Notes under the pieces: generated by a model | What the model was told of the DNA's origin: nothing | What the model saw: only the letters and a program-made list of their open reading frames with translations | Database searches by the model: none | Position numbers and translations under genes: made by a program | Shown: piece after piece, positions 1 through 7,105 of the stretch | Numbering within the stretch: position 1 is the first letter of the stretch | Layout: each line of letters starts with the position of its first letter | From: a virus | Virus record (IMG/VR): IMGVR_UViG_3300004463_000077 | Span: 1 to 38,541 of that record | DNA length: 38,541 bases | Reading direction: 5' to 3' (one strand)

Positions 1-125
1 TCTACGAAAGGTTCTTTCCATTTCTTTTGTACAACATTTCCTTCGGCTAGATAATAAGGGATATGATGGATGACTTTATTTACTTTCCCGCACGGTGGAC
101 CAAGTGGTTCAATCATATTCGTCAT
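1..125 (-). CDS. hypothetical protein, 3' end cut by window edge
   Basis: A leftward frame opens at an ATG at 125-123 and runs open off the left edge, giving 41 residues starting MTNMIEPLGPPCGKVNK. An AGAGGA-type ribosome binding site lies about eight bases upstream. It overlaps the end of the preceding leftward gene (109-246), as all genes in this cassette do. An in-frame ATG at 116 is an alternative start. I do not recognise the family. The coding call rests on the ribosome binding site and tight packing. Confidence 0.5.
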   Translation of the reverse strand, partial: MTNMIEPLGPPCGKVNKVIHHIPYYLAEGNVVQKKWKEPFV

Positions 126-246
126 AATCATCCTCTGGATATGGTCCGTCCCACTCTTCTGTTTCTAAATCTTCTTCGTTGTCTTCATAATATTCATCAA
201 CACATTTATCCAGAAAAGAATCATATGCTGAGTATACACTACTCAT
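109..246 (-). CDS. small acidic hypothetical protein (45 aa)
   Basis: Starts at an ATG at 246-244 and encodes 45 residues, MSSVYSAYDSFLDK followed by a strongly acidic, Tyr-rich tail (EYYEDNEEDLETEEWDGPYPEDDYDEYD). The start overlaps the stop region of the preceding leftward gene (239-376), and its end overlaps the next gene. Acidic miniproteins of this kind are common in phage early regions, where some bind or inhibit host proteins. No such function can be assigned here. Confidence 0.55.
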   Translation of the reverse strand: MSSVYSAYDSFLDKCVDEYYEDNEEDLETEEWDGPYPEDDYDEYD

Positions 247-376
247 AATCAAGTGCCTCTACAACTGCTGCTACCATATCCTCCCCGAATGTCTCGGTTG
301 CATCTTGTCGATCCGCTGCTAGCCAAATGTCTAGTGAGCTTTCTAGTGTTTCGATTACATCGCTTTCGTAATTCAT
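239..376 (-). CDS. small hypothetical protein (45 aa)
   Basis: Starts at an ATG at 376-374 that overlaps the TGA of the preceding gene (ATGA-type junction) and encodes 45 residues (MNYESDVIETLESSLDIWLA...). The product is acidic and probably helical, without membrane segments or Cys pairs. The translationally coupled junctions on both sides support it as real. Family and function are unknown. Confidence 0.55.
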   Translation of the reverse strand: MNYESDVIETLESSLDIWLAADRQDATETFGEDMVAAVVEALDYE

Positions 377-531
377 TCTACATCCCACTCCTCGATACGA
401 TACTTAATCCAATCTTTATTGTTTTGCAACTCTTTTTCAGCTTGAACTACACGAGCTTTATCTAAACTTTCTACAACACCAATTACCCGTGGAGTGCCAA
501 AGTCAGATTCAATTACTAAATAAACCACCAT
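373..531 (-). CDS. small hypothetical protein (52 aa)
   Basis: Starts at an ATG at 531-529 that overlaps the stop codon of the preceding gene (ATGTAATGG junction) and encodes 52 residues, MVVYLVIESDFGTPRVIGVV and then a charged helix (ESLDKARVVQAEKELQNNK). A beta strand pair followed by a helix is likely. The shape resembles small phage proteins of unknown function. The call rests on coupling and coding character, not on a recognised domain. Confidence 0.6.
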   Translation of the reverse strand: MVVYLVIESDFGTPRVIGVVESLDKARVVQAEKELQNNKDWIKYRIEEWDVE

Positions 532-656
532 TACATTTCTCCTTGTGCGTACTCTAAATCAAGCTCTAAGTAAATATATGGGTCAACATCAAAGCATGGG
601 TCAGGGTGGTCGTCCACGTCTGGGACTTCGTACAGAGTGTCGAATATGTCTTTCAT
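531..656 (-). CDS. small acidic hypothetical protein (41 aa)
   Basis: Starts at an ATG at 656-654, preceded by a good GGAGG site within the end of the upstream gene, and encodes 41 residues dominated by Asp, Glu, Pro and Tyr (MKDIFDTLYEVPDVDDHPDP...). Its stop overlaps the next start, consistent with translational coupling. No family recognised. Confidence 0.6.
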   Translation of the reverse strand: MKDIFDTLYEVPDVDDHPDPCFDVDPYIYLELDLEYAQGEM

Positions 657-658
657 AT

Positions 659-874
659 TCAATTACCCTCCAAATAGAGGTATTCTTTCTCTTTGCTTTT
701 ATTTTCTTCTGTCATAGTTGGGTGTGAACGCATAACCCAGCCGTTTTGATCAACGCCTTTTACGATAGACCATTCATCTTCTGAAATAATCTCATAATCA
801 CTGTATCGACCGTTTACAACTTCCATATCATCAGGATAATTTTCAAGCATTTTCTTGAGCTGACCTACGTTCAC
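659..874 (-). CDS. small phage hypothetical protein (71 aa)
   Basis: I place the start at GTG 874-872 because AGGGGAG sits six bases upstream. An in-frame TTG at 892 would add six residues but has no site of its own. The product begins MNVGQLKKMLENYPDDMEVV; a helix followed by an L...L..YPDD.EV turn is a recurrent N-terminal motif of small phage proteins of unknown function. It lies downstream of the clpP-like gene and is probably co-transcribed with it. Function unknown. Confidence 0.65.
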   Translation of the reverse strand: MNVGQLKKMLENYPDDMEVVNGRYSDYEIISEDEWSIVKGVDQNGWVMRSHPTMTEENKSKEKEYLYLEGN

Positions 875-903
875 AATATTCTCCCCTATCAATTTGTTTA
901 AAT

Positions 904-936
904 GTGCCTTTGTAGAACGTATTCTAGGTCAGGCAC
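904..936 (-). other. intercistronic hairpin between clpP-like gene and next small gene
   Basis: In the 78-base gap after the clpP-like stop the transcript can form a hairpin. The outer stem is GTGCC/GGCAC (932-936 with 904-908) and the inner stem AGAA/TTCT (914-917 with 922-925). No run of U follows, so it is a poor intrinsic terminator. It could be a processing or attenuation site. Confidence 0.35.
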
Positions 937-952
937 GGAGGTTTGTCCAGAG

Positions 953-1732
953 TTATTTTAGAATTGCTTCACCAGTTTCAGGGTTGACAGGTGTGGGCTT
1001 CTTTGGTCGGGAAGCTTTCTTTTCAGCAGCTAGACGTTTCTTCTCATATTGCTCAATACCCGAAGCTACAGCAGAAGAAATCATGTCCTCAAGGGTTGGC
1101 ATGTCTTCGAAATCTTCTTCTTCTTCCATTTCTGCAAGTCGCTGGTTTTGAGAACAGTCAGGGCTTCCGCAGTCACAGGGTTGTGTATCTCGGAAAGCTC
1201 GCAGCTTATCCCAACGCTCCTTGATTTCATCCGAGTCCAGAAGAATGTCTACCCCCTTTAGGGCATCGCTGAGTTGTTGGTCATCCAAGAAATTTGAATA
1301 ATGAGACTTCATCCAACGTTCATTCAAGCGCTTGTTAAAAGTTGCTTGATTGTAGATTGAATACTCGGTCCCCATTGCACCATAAGAAAAGGAATGTACG
1401 AGCATCGTACTCATGTCATCAATAATTAGGTCCGTTGCCTCCAGTGCAATTGCGGAGGCCATACTGGCAACCTCCATCCCAAGAATACAAATAATTGGAG
1501 CCTCACACTCTCGCATATGTCGAATGTATTCCATCCCAGTTGCCAAGCTTCCGCCGTTTGAGTTCACGTACAAGAAAATTACATCATGTTGAGTGGCGGT
1601 CCGATATAGTGCAAAGTGCTCAAGGAAATTATCTGGACTCCCAATCTCTCCATGCAAATAAAGGTAGTACTCATTGTTGACATAAGTTTTAGAGATTACC
1701 TGTGAAGGTTTATTCATTAGTTCTTCAAGCAT
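953..1732 (-). CDS. ClpP-like serine protease (phage Clp protease)
   Basis: The 259-residue product has the crotonase/ClpP fold signature: a VNSNGG strand-turn near residues 56-61, the nucleophile motif GMEVASMASAI (Ser near 90), and TMLVHS with the catalytic His near 113. The tail after about residue 180 is longer than bacterial ClpP; it contains a CDCGSPDC cluster, an acidic stretch and a Lys/Pro-rich end. Start: ATG 1732-1730 has AAAGGA six to seven bases upstream and lies one base after the stop of the endonuclease gene. Longer in-frame starts fall inside that gene. Phage ClpP-like proteins are often head-maturation proteases, but a separate S49 protease sits with the capsid genes here. 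This one is with early genes beside phoH, so an early regulatory or host-directed role is more likely (inference). Confidence 0.85.
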   Translation of the reverse strand: MLEELMNKPSQVISKTYVNNEYYLYLHGEIGSPDNFLEHFALYRTATQHDVIFLYVNSNGGSLATGMEYIRHMRECEAPIICILGMEVASMASAIALEATDLIIDDMSTMLVHSFSYGAMGTEYSIYNQATFNKRLNERWMKSHYSNFLDDQQLSDALKGVDILLDSDEIKERWDKLRAFRDTQPCDCGSPDCSQNQRLAEMEEEEDFEDMPTLEDMISSAVASGIEQYEKKRLAAEKKASRPKKPTPVNPETGEAILK

Positions 1733-1733
1733 A

Positions 1734-2780
1734 TTAATGTCCTTTGAGTTTACCATAGTATTTGATTTCAGCAGCTTCTCTTGCAGACTTAGCTCCTTCG
1801 AATGTTTTGTACTCACCTAGCGGATACCTCTTACCCTCGAAATTGATATAAGCTTGCCAAGTACCGTCTTTATTTTCTGAAACTCCAGTTTTACCTGATG
1901 TATTTCCAGTCTGCATCCTTTGGTTATAGCCTTGATTGTAGCGGTTATCCCAAATACAATTTTCTTTAGAATAACCTAAATTAACATCTACACGTTCAAG
2001 AGTCAACCCATTACACGGCCCCATATCTTCATAAAACCTAACGAACCCTATTTCAGCAATCTGGTTCCATTCCTCACAAACATCTATCCCTCGTCCTCCG
2101 TAGTCGTGGTACTTTTTGTTATTTGGATTATAGCACCTAGAAATTGCATTTTTCCAAGCACCGTACTCAGGTGTGCGGGTCATTCCATGAATTCTGCTGG
2201 CGTCCCCTGCAACCTCTTTTGCGTAACATCCGCAACTTGAAGATTTACCCTCAATCAACTGCGTGCCTGCAACCGTGTGTTCATTTCCACAATCACATAT
2301 ACACAACCACCTATACTGTTTGGCCTTATTTTGACCATTTTTCTCAATAGCAACAAGTCTCCCAAAACGTTTACCAGTTAAATCAAGAGGCGTCCCTTGG
2401 TGCATCATACAGCCGCAGGAATTAAGTTTTCCACTTGTAAATTGAGAAACAGTAAGTTTATGATAATTCCCACAGTCACAGATTAAATTCCAAAGAAGAG
2501 CAGAACCTTTCTTCTCACCTGTACAGTCAATAGCAACTAATTTACCTTGTCTCTGGCCGGTGATATCTTTCCTTTTACCTACTGATACGCAGCCACAGCT
2601 TTTGGCTCTACCTTGCTTAATTTTATGCCAAGCAAAATTCTTTACAGTACCACAGACCAAACATTCAGCATCAACTCTGGTTTCTTTATCTCCGCCGGGA
2701 GTAATCCTTGGCTCCGTCTTACGAAGGACTTTCAGATTATTGTAGATTACTCCCTCATCTTTAAATACTTGTTTTACCAC
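1734..2780 (-). CDS. HNH/AP2 homing endonuclease with three Cys-rich DNA-binding repeats
   Basis: A 348-residue probable mobile endonuclease. Residues 1-66, 71-125 and 132-190 are three copies of a zinc-finger-like repeat with the pattern D[IL]TG.R.G.L.AI...W.C.CDCG...SCGC (Cys near 40/43/62/64, 101/103/122/124 and 162/164/183/185; the first copy is degenerate). An HNH domain follows at about 205-282 (YGGRGIDVCEEW, LTLERVD, ENCIW), then an AP2-like DNA-binding domain at about 293-345 (NTSGKTGV...W.AYI). The start is GTG 2780-2778 with AGGAGG upstream, overlapping the end of phoH. It is inserted between phoH-like and clpP-like genes, and its last codons supply the clpP ribosome binding site. 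Homing of genes of this type is known; activity here is inferred. Confidence 0.88.
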   Translation of the reverse strand: MVKQVFKDEGVIYNNLKVLRKTEPRITPGGDKETRVDAECLVCGTVKNFAWHKIKQGRAKSCGCVSVGKRKDITGQRQGKLVAIDCTGEKKGSALLWNLICDCGNYHKLTVSQFTSGKLNSCGCMMHQGTPLDLTGKRFGRLVAIEKNGQNKAKQYRWLCICDCGNEHTVAGTQLIEGKSSSCGCYAKEVAGDASRIHGMTRTPEYGAWKNAISRCYNPNNKKYHDYGGRGIDVCEEWNQIAEIGFVRFYEDMGPCNGLTLERVDVNLGYSKENCIWDNRYNQGYNQRMQTGNTSGKTGVSENKDGTWQAYINFEGKRYPLGEYKTFEGAKSAREAAEIKYYGKLKGH

Positions 2781-2788
2781 AAATCCTC

Positions 2789-3583
2789 CTACTCCTTAAT
2801 ACCGTCTGCTGGGCCTTCTTGTTCAAAGATCTCTACGAACTGCCGTGTAAGGCCTGAGCGCACAATGTCTGCTGGTGTAAACTCTGTAACAGTACAACCT
2901 TCAAGGTTGTGTTTATTAATCAAGTTTGCCAGATAGACAATACCGGAAATACCTTGTACATCCCGCTGGCGGTCATCCCCACAAAATGCGACCTGTGAAC
3001 CAGTTTCAAGCCTTGTTACGATTGAACGCACCTCATCAACTGAAAGGTTTTGTGATTCATCAATCACCAAAAATGTACCTGCTGGAAACGACATACCACG
3101 AATTGCTTCAAGTGGTTGAATTTTAATGGTTTTTCCGAATTCAGCTTGATACTTAGTATCTCCAACACGCTCTTTGATTACATTCAAAATTGGTGCGACG
3201 AACGGAAGCAGTTTCTCTTCAACAGTTCCGGGCCAAAATCCTGTAGTACGTCCCATAGTTACATACGCACGAGCAACAATAATCTGGAAGATTTCACCCT
3301 TAACATATTTATTAGCTGCCACAGCAGCCGCGCACCAAGTCTTCCCAGATCCTGCACTGCCTTTTCCCACGCTTACCGTGTCGAATTGCAAACTATGGAG
3401 ATATTTCTTTTGGTTTTCATTCTTTGCAAGAATAGGTTTTGCTTGATGCTCTCCATCAAATTTAGGTTTTGCCGGTGGCTTGCCTTGACCACTTGCCTCT
3501 TTACTTCGACGAGTTTTAACACGAGGCACTTCTACCTCTTCACCGTCCACCACTGTCAAAAACGCTCGGCCTTTAGCACCCAT
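2789..3583 (-). CDS. phoH: PhoH-like P-loop ATPase
   Basis: A 264-residue protein. After a Lys/Pro-rich N-terminal tail of about 50 residues comes a PhoH-type nucleotide-binding domain: Walker A GSAGSGKT at about 75-82, Walker B FLVIDESQNL at about 171-180, and the FCGDDRQRD sensor-like motif at about 200-208. PhoH-like proteins are widespread phage ATPases, related to the helicase portion of PhoH2; their role in infection is unclear. The start is ATG 3583-3581 with AGAAGGA nine bases upstream. About 100 bases of AT-rich sequence lie upstream, which may hold a promoter, though I see no convincing -35/-10 pair. It is followed immediately by the HNH/AP2 gene. Confidence 0.88.
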   Translation of the reverse strand: MGAKGRAFLTVVDGEEVEVPRVKTRRSKEASGQGKPPAKPKFDGEHQAKPILAKNENQKKYLHSLQFDTVSVGKGSAGSGKTWCAAAVAANKYVKGEIFQIIVARAYVTMGRTTGFWPGTVEEKLLPFVAPILNVIKERVGDTKYQAEFGKTIKIQPLEAIRGMSFPAGTFLVIDESQNLSVDEVRSIVTRLETGSQVAFCGDDRQRDVQGISGIVYLANLINKHNLEGCTVTEFTPADIVRSGLTRQFVEIFEQEGPADGIKE

Positions 3584-3686
3584 ACATTTATTTCCTTCTG
3601 TCTAATTAAATAATTTTCACAACACCTTTCTCACACCCTTACACCACTTCGTTGCCTCTTACCGCTATTACAAGATCGCACACTTA

Positions 3687-3860
3687 TTAGCCTATGTCAA
3701 CTGTTTCCTCAACAATCTCTTGTTCCGTTAGGGACAGTACTTTATAAACCAATTCCTCAGCCGTAATACTACTCTTATCCTCAAGGTCGTCAAAGACTTG
3801 ATTAGCATATTTCATATAGGCTGTATAGATAGCCTTCTTTTGTTGGTCTGTGATAGTCAT
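3687..3860 (-). CDS. small hypothetical protein (57 aa)
   Basis: Starts at an ATG at 3860-3858 that overlaps the TGA of the preceding gene, with AAGGA upstream. The product (MTITDQQKKAIYTAYMKYANQVFDDLEDKSS...) is acidic and probably all-helical. Its opening resembles that of the 52-residue protein at 5005-5163 (MADKITVEQKKAYYNSVKASNY), so the two may share an origin. Function unknown. Confidence 0.65.
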   Translation of the reverse strand: MTITDQQKKAIYTAYMKYANQVFDDLEDKSSITAEELVYKVLSLTEQEIVEETVDIG

Positions 3861-4033
3861 TTCTCATCCTTCCAACCCTTAATAACATTCAAACATTTCT
3901 CGAAAGAAACATCCCCCTCAACTAAACTTGCCACTACATACATGATTTCTTCCATATCTTCTTTATCCTTCCCAGCATAATAGGCCATACCAGATTCAGA
4001 GATGAAAACATTGTCCTCGTTCAGTCCGCTCAT
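3857..4033 (-). CDS. small hypothetical protein (58 aa)
   Basis: Starts at an ATG at 4033-4031 that overlaps the upstream stop (TAATG) and encodes 58 residues (MSGLNEDNVFISESGMAYYAGKDKEDMEEIMYVVASLV...). The last codons contain AAGGA, which serves the next gene. No recognised domain; a short strand and then two helices are likely. Confidence 0.62.
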   Translation of the reverse strand: MSGLNEDNVFISESGMAYYAGKDKEDMEEIMYVVASLVEGDVSFEKCLNVIKGWKDEK

Positions 4034-4362
4034 TAGAAGTCTTCCGCAATTTGACTATAACTAGCAGCACTCTTCAACACTGCCTCCATCACTCGACCTT
4101 GACCTACAAGCCCCTCATGAATCACCACCAGAAAGCCATCTTTGTAGGGGATTTGTAGGCAATTATCTGTACATTTAAGGCGTTTAAGGGGAAGTCCGTC
4201 CTCATTTCCGTACTTTGCATCAAAGACGATTACACCACTCACAGACTTGATATTTCCCTCAAAGAAATAGAGGAATCCACTTTTGCATCTTAGGACAAGC
4301 GATGTATGCTCATCATTGATAATTAGGCTGTCAAGATATTCTTTCTTTAGGTCTTTAAACAC
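4033..4362 (-). CDS. hypothetical protein (109 aa)
   Basis: Starts at GTG 4362-4360, directly after the preceding stop (TAAGTG), with AGGAG about seven bases upstream. The product looks like a small mostly-beta domain (SLVLRCKSGFLYFFEGNIKSVSGVIVFDAKYG) followed by a helical C-terminus. Family not recognised. Both ends are coupled to neighbours. Confidence 0.65.
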   Translation of the reverse strand: MFKDLKKEYLDSLIINDEHTSLVLRCKSGFLYFFEGNIKSVSGVIVFDAKYGNEDGLPLKRLKCTDNCLQIPYKDGFLVVIHEGLVGQGRVMEAVLKSAASYSQIAEDF

Positions 4363-4611
4363 TTATTTCTCCTTATGATCTGGTAGGATATTATCCCTTG
4401 TGTACAAATTATTCTTTTTCAACACTGAAGATAGCACACTATTCTCATCTTGCAAGGTCTTTTTCTCATTCAGCGTCTGCACCACTAAATACTCCAAGGC
4501 TTTTGTGTAAGGCATCTGGAGTATATTAGGCCGCATCAATAGTTCTTGTACAGTGCAGTTGACTCTGTCAGGATCAAGGCTGATTAGAAAGCGTATCTCA
4601 TTCTCTTTCAT
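4363..4611 (-). CDS. hypothetical protein (82 aa)
   Basis: Starts at an ATG at 4611-4609 that overlaps the TGA of the preceding gene (ATGA). The sequence, MKENEIRFLISLDPDRVNCTVQELLMRPNILQM..., suggests a helical protein with a possible coiled-coil stretch around residues 45-70 (LNEKKTLQDENSVLSSVLKKN). No family recognised. Confidence 0.62.
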   Translation of the reverse strand: MKENEIRFLISLDPDRVNCTVQELLMRPNILQMPYTKALEYLVVQTLNEKKTLQDENSVLSSVLKKNNLYTRDNILPDHKEK

Positions 4612-5012
4612 GTAAGGTCCGCCGAGAGAATAGTGGATTTGTTGATAGTTTTTGTAGAAGTTACTCCTTCAAAACTGGCTGTGAACTTGACACCAACTCC
4701 TTCAGAGCCCCCGTAGCTTTGACCATAACCTGATTCTACACTCCCCACTTCCATACTCGCAGCATACTTATCAAACACCACCTTAAGCTCAGCCATAAAA
4801 TTGGTCATCACTTCCTCTTGACTAGATTCCAAAATCTTTTGTGTAGCCCAAGACTTTACACTATCAATTGTATCTTGAATAGCATCAAATTGTGGTTCAA
4901 ATTCAATTACAGTGGTGTCAGCAGTGTAGATAGATTCTACAAGGCTGTCCATACTGACTTGAAAACCATTTGCTTGTGTAATAACAGCTTCGAACAAGGT
5001 TGTATCAGTCAT
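4608..5012 (-). CDS. hypothetical protein (134 aa)
   Basis: Starts at an ATG at 5012-5010, inside the end of the preceding gene (ATGACTGATAC), with a purine-rich AAGGAAGAAG upstream. The first 85 residues are helical and acidic. A Gly/Ser-rich linker (GSVESGYGQSYGGSEGVG, about 93-110) leads to a short beta-type tail (VKFTASFEGVTSTKTINKS). The architecture suggests a flexible two-part protein, but the family is unknown. Confidence 0.65.
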   Translation of the reverse strand: MTDTTLFEAVITQANGFQVSMDSLVESIYTADTTVIEFEPQFDAIQDTIDSVKSWATQKILESSQEEVMTNFMAELKVVFDKYAASMEVGSVESGYGQSYGGSEGVGVKFTASFEGVTSTKTINKSTILSADLT

Positions 5013-5163
5013 CGGTTTCTTCTTCCTTTTCAGTAGTTTCTGGTTGGGTGGTTTCAGGTTTCTCTACACTAAATCCTTCTAGACGTAGGCTTGATTGGTA
5101 GTTTGATGCCTTTACAGAGTTGTAGTAGGCTTTCTTTTGTTCTACGGTAATCTTATCAGCCAT
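5005..5163 (-). CDS. small hypothetical protein (52 aa)
   Basis: Starts at an ATG at 5163-5161 that overlaps the stop of the upstream gene (GGATGATGG). The product is MADKITVEQKKAYYNSVKAS... with a Thr/Glu-rich C-terminus ending EKEEETDD. Its N-terminus resembles the protein at 3687-3860. It is coupled on both sides. Function unknown. Confidence 0.62.
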   Translation of the reverse strand: MADKITVEQKKAYYNSVKASNYQSSLRLEGFSVEKPETTQPETTEKEEETDD

Positions 5164-5330
5164 CATCCATACCACACATTTGTCTGCATCGTATACGGAG
5201 GAACGAGATAAATCTTAGCAAATTCCTCTGCGTTTTGTCTTGTAGAAAACTCTGCAAGCTTCTCTTTCCCGTAGAATACACGGAATGGTTTCTTGGATGG
5301 ATAGGTCATTTGGCAGATACGAAGCTTCAT
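5163..5330 (-). CDS. small hypothetical protein (55 aa)
   Basis: I choose ATG 5330-5328, which overlaps the TGA of the preceding gene (GAATGA) and has GAGGG upstream, over a longer in-frame start at 5369 inside the neighbour. The product, MKLRICQMTYPSKKPFRVFYGKEKLAEFSTRQNAEEFAK..., looks like a small alpha/beta domain with a strand-turn-strand and then a helix. This shape is common in phage host-takeover genes. No function assigned. Confidence 0.6.
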   Translation of the reverse strand: MKLRICQMTYPSKKPFRVFYGKEKLAEFSTRQNAEEFAKIYLVPPYTMQTNVWYG

Positions 5331-5554
5331 TCCACAACCCTCTGCCCAACATAATCTAAAGCATTGCACCGATCAAGACAAGCTTGAGCACCTTCTAAAT
5401 CATAATAGCCCCAATCGTCATATTTGTCTGCATAATTATTACCAACATGAAAACATGGGTTGTCCCACCAAATCCACAGAGCTTTGTACTGCACAACGTA
5501 GCGTATCATGCCTTGGTATTGTTTTTCTACAATTCTTCGTTTAGTTTTAGTCAT
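5327..5554 (-). CDS. hypothetical protein (75 aa)
   Basis: Starts at an ATG at 5554-5552, overlapping the preceding stop. The sequence is aromatic-rich (MTKTKRRIVEKQYQGMIRYVVQYKALWIWWDNPCFHVG...), with a central YYDLEGAQACLDRCNAL helix. The pattern of a basic strand, a Trp-rich strand and a helix resembles the 72-residue protein at 6672-6890. No named family. Confidence 0.62.
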   Translation of the reverse strand: MTKTKRRIVEKQYQGMIRYVVQYKALWIWWDNPCFHVGNNYADKYDDWGYYDLEGAQACLDRCNALDYVGQRVVE

Positions 5555-5862
5555 TCTCTATACTCCTCCAACTCTTCTGTATCCAATGGAAATATCTTAA
5601 GCCAGATGATAACACACAATACAATTGGCCACACAAATAAATTTAGCACAAGAAGCATTGTATAAAGGATTGCTGCAATGAAACCATCTGACATATTCTC
5701 TAAGGCAAACCTATCTTCATAGGAGTTTTCTTCATCTTCCAGCCAGATACGCCTACAGACTGATGGTAGCCCTCCAAATGGGCGGAAGAGGTTTTCTATG
5801 TAGTTTCTTCCCAACAAATAGCTGCAAATGGTACAGATAATCCATGCTAAGAGGATGCTCAT
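5551..5862 (-). CDS. small membrane protein (103 aa, two predicted TM segments)
   Basis: Starts at an ATG at 5862-5860, overlapping the previous stop (TAATGAG). Residues 2-17 (SILLAWIICTICSYLL) and about 62-88 (AAILYTMLLVLNLFVWPIVLCVIIWL) are hydrophobic enough to span the membrane. The region between is charged (WLEDEENSYEDRFALEN) and the C-terminus is acidic. It probably sits in the host inner membrane. It is far from the lysis cassette, so a superinfection or envelope role is possible but unproven. Confidence 0.65.
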   Translation of the reverse strand: MSILLAWIICTICSYLLGRNYIENLFRPFGGLPSVCRRIWLEDEENSYEDRFALENMSDGFIAAILYTMLLVLNLFVWPIVLCVIIWLKIFPLDTEELEEYRE

Positions 5863-6134
5863 TAATTACTCCAAGATTTTGCATACGATAGATATTCATT
5901 TAGTGCCCTATCGCACCAACGTTCAAGCTCATGTCTATGAGCCTTTTCAACATGACACGCAAGAGCACTACTTATACCAAACCCATCACACGTTGACCAA
6001 AGATGTTTCCAATAAGGAAAGAGTCCAAAGACTTTTGATTTAGTATGAATCCTCACTTCAGCATAGCTCCAACCGTGTGAATGGAAAGAAAACCTAAAAT
6101 CTACTCCACTAACTGTTTTATACATAGCTTTCAT
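5862..6134 (-). CDS. hypothetical protein (90 aa)
   Basis: Starts at an ATG at 6134-6132, with GGTGGTGA upstream; an in-frame ATG three codons later is an alternative. The sequence has a beta-rich N-terminal half with His and Trp (FRFSFHSHGWSYAEVRIHTKS) and a helical half (ALACHVEKAHRHELERWCDRAL). It may bind a metal through His and Cys, which is only a suggestion from composition. Family unknown. Confidence 0.62.
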   Translation of the reverse strand: MKAMYKTVSGVDFRFSFHSHGWSYAEVRIHTKSKVFGLFPYWKHLWSTCDGFGISSALACHVEKAHRHELERWCDRALNEYLSYAKSWSN

Positions 6135-6135
6135 A

Positions 6136-6675
6136 TCACCACCATAAATTAGTCCACCGTTTAAATGTTAGTTCCAATCCCTCTTGCACCAACCTCTCAT
6201 GCTCATCACAATCTTTACGATACCTATCATACTCCTCCTCGTTGTCACATTCGATTGTGTACGGTTTAGATATCCTTGGAAGAGATGGTTTGTATTCTAG
6301 CAGCTCCTCATCACTGATTGCACCTACTTTATTCAGAGCCTTAGCAGATTCATAGATTTCTTGTGAAGCATCTTCTTCTACAGGTACGAGCTTCATGTGG
6401 AATTTGTAATCTCTAATATCAGGCTCTTTGTTCTCGAAAGCATACATCATCTTTTTGATGTCATCTAGCCAAGCCTGCACTTCCTCATCTGGAAGTGAGG
6501 CTTCTGGGTCAGAGCAATACGGCATAGGGATGCCAATACATTTGTCTTCCTTGTAGCGTTGTTCCAAGACATCGTGGAAACGTTTGAGTCCGGCGTAGAT
6601 GATTGGGGATAGTGTCATATCGAGACTGAAGGTATCTCGGTAGCTTGCAACCCACTTTCCCTTAGACTTCCTCAA
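6136..6675 (-). CDS. hypothetical protein (179 aa)
   Basis: The start is TTG 6675-6673, overlapping the TGA of the preceding gene, with AGAGGAAA eight bases upstream. The N-terminal half (KGKWVASYRDTFSLDMTLSPIIYAGLKRFHDVLEQR) resembles phage proteins that describe a folded alpha/beta domain of unknown role. The C-terminal half is highly charged and helical (ECDNEEEYDRYRKDCDEHERLVQEG). It is the largest unrecognised gene of the leftward cassette. Confidence 0.65.
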   Translation of the reverse strand: MRKSKGKWVASYRDTFSLDMTLSPIIYAGLKRFHDVLEQRYKEDKCIGIPMPYCSDPEASLPDEEVQAWLDDIKKMMYAFENKEPDIRDYKFHMKLVPVEEDASQEIYESAKALNKVGAISDEELLEYKPSLPRISKPYTIECDNEEEYDRYRKDCDEHERLVQEGLELTFKRWTNLWW

Positions 6676-6890
6676 AATAATTTCCTCTTAGGTTCATACT
6701 CGTGTATTATTGTAGATTCCTCATAAGACTGTATCGAGCTATTATAAAAATCCAACCCTTCTTGTGCAGCCCTCAAGGAATCAAATTTACAATGTAGAGC
6801 TGCTACCCATTGTTTATAAGGCTCATGCCAACGCTCAGTGTAGAAATTTGAGTTATACCCACACAATTCCTCTCTAATTCTATATTTCAT
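6672..6890 (-). CDS. hypothetical protein (72 aa)
   Basis: I choose ATG 6890-6888 (GAGGGGA nine bases upstream). A longer in-frame start at 7013 lies inside the neighbour. The product is MKYRIREELCGYNSNFYTERWHEPYKQWVAALHCKF... with a helix SLRAAQEGLDFYN, similar in layout to the protein at 5327-5554. It is probably a small alpha/beta domain. Function unknown. Confidence 0.62.
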   Translation of the reverse strand: MKYRIREELCGYNSNFYTERWHEPYKQWVAALHCKFDSLRAAQEGLDFYNSSIQSYEESTIIHEYEPKRKLF

Positions 6891-6900
6891 GTGAATCCCC

Positions 6901-7074
6901 TCAATCCTCAGTAAGACAGGCAGGAATACGATAGATAAATTTCTTGTCTTCCTCGCAGAGATTAAGTGCAATATGTCCGGTGCAAATAATACTGCCGTTT
7001 GTATTGTGACCATGTTTACATTTATTGCTTACCAGTCCGCTGCACGGACGTTCTACAAAGTCTTGCTTTTTCAT
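6901..7074 (-). CDS. small Cys-rich hypothetical protein (57 aa), first gene of leftward cassette
   Basis: I choose ATG 7074-7072 because AGGAGAGG lies seven bases upstream; a longer in-frame start at 7134 lacks a site. The sequence has four Cys and two His in RPCSGLVSNKCKHGHNTNGSIICTGHIALNLC, suggesting a small zinc-binding fold. It is the first gene after the divergent promoter region, so it should be the earliest translated leftward product. Confidence 0.6.
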   Translation of the reverse strand: MKKQDFVERPCSGLVSNKCKHGHNTNGSIICTGHIALNLCEEDKKFIYRIPACLTED

Positions 7075-7105
7075 TTCAACCTCTCCTTCTATAAGTGATG
7101 CAATC

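Noticed and set aside
1733-1816. Longer N-terminus for the ClpP-like protease
   Set aside because: The extra residues are read from the end of the endonuclease gene in another frame; ATG 1732 has a good ribosome binding site.
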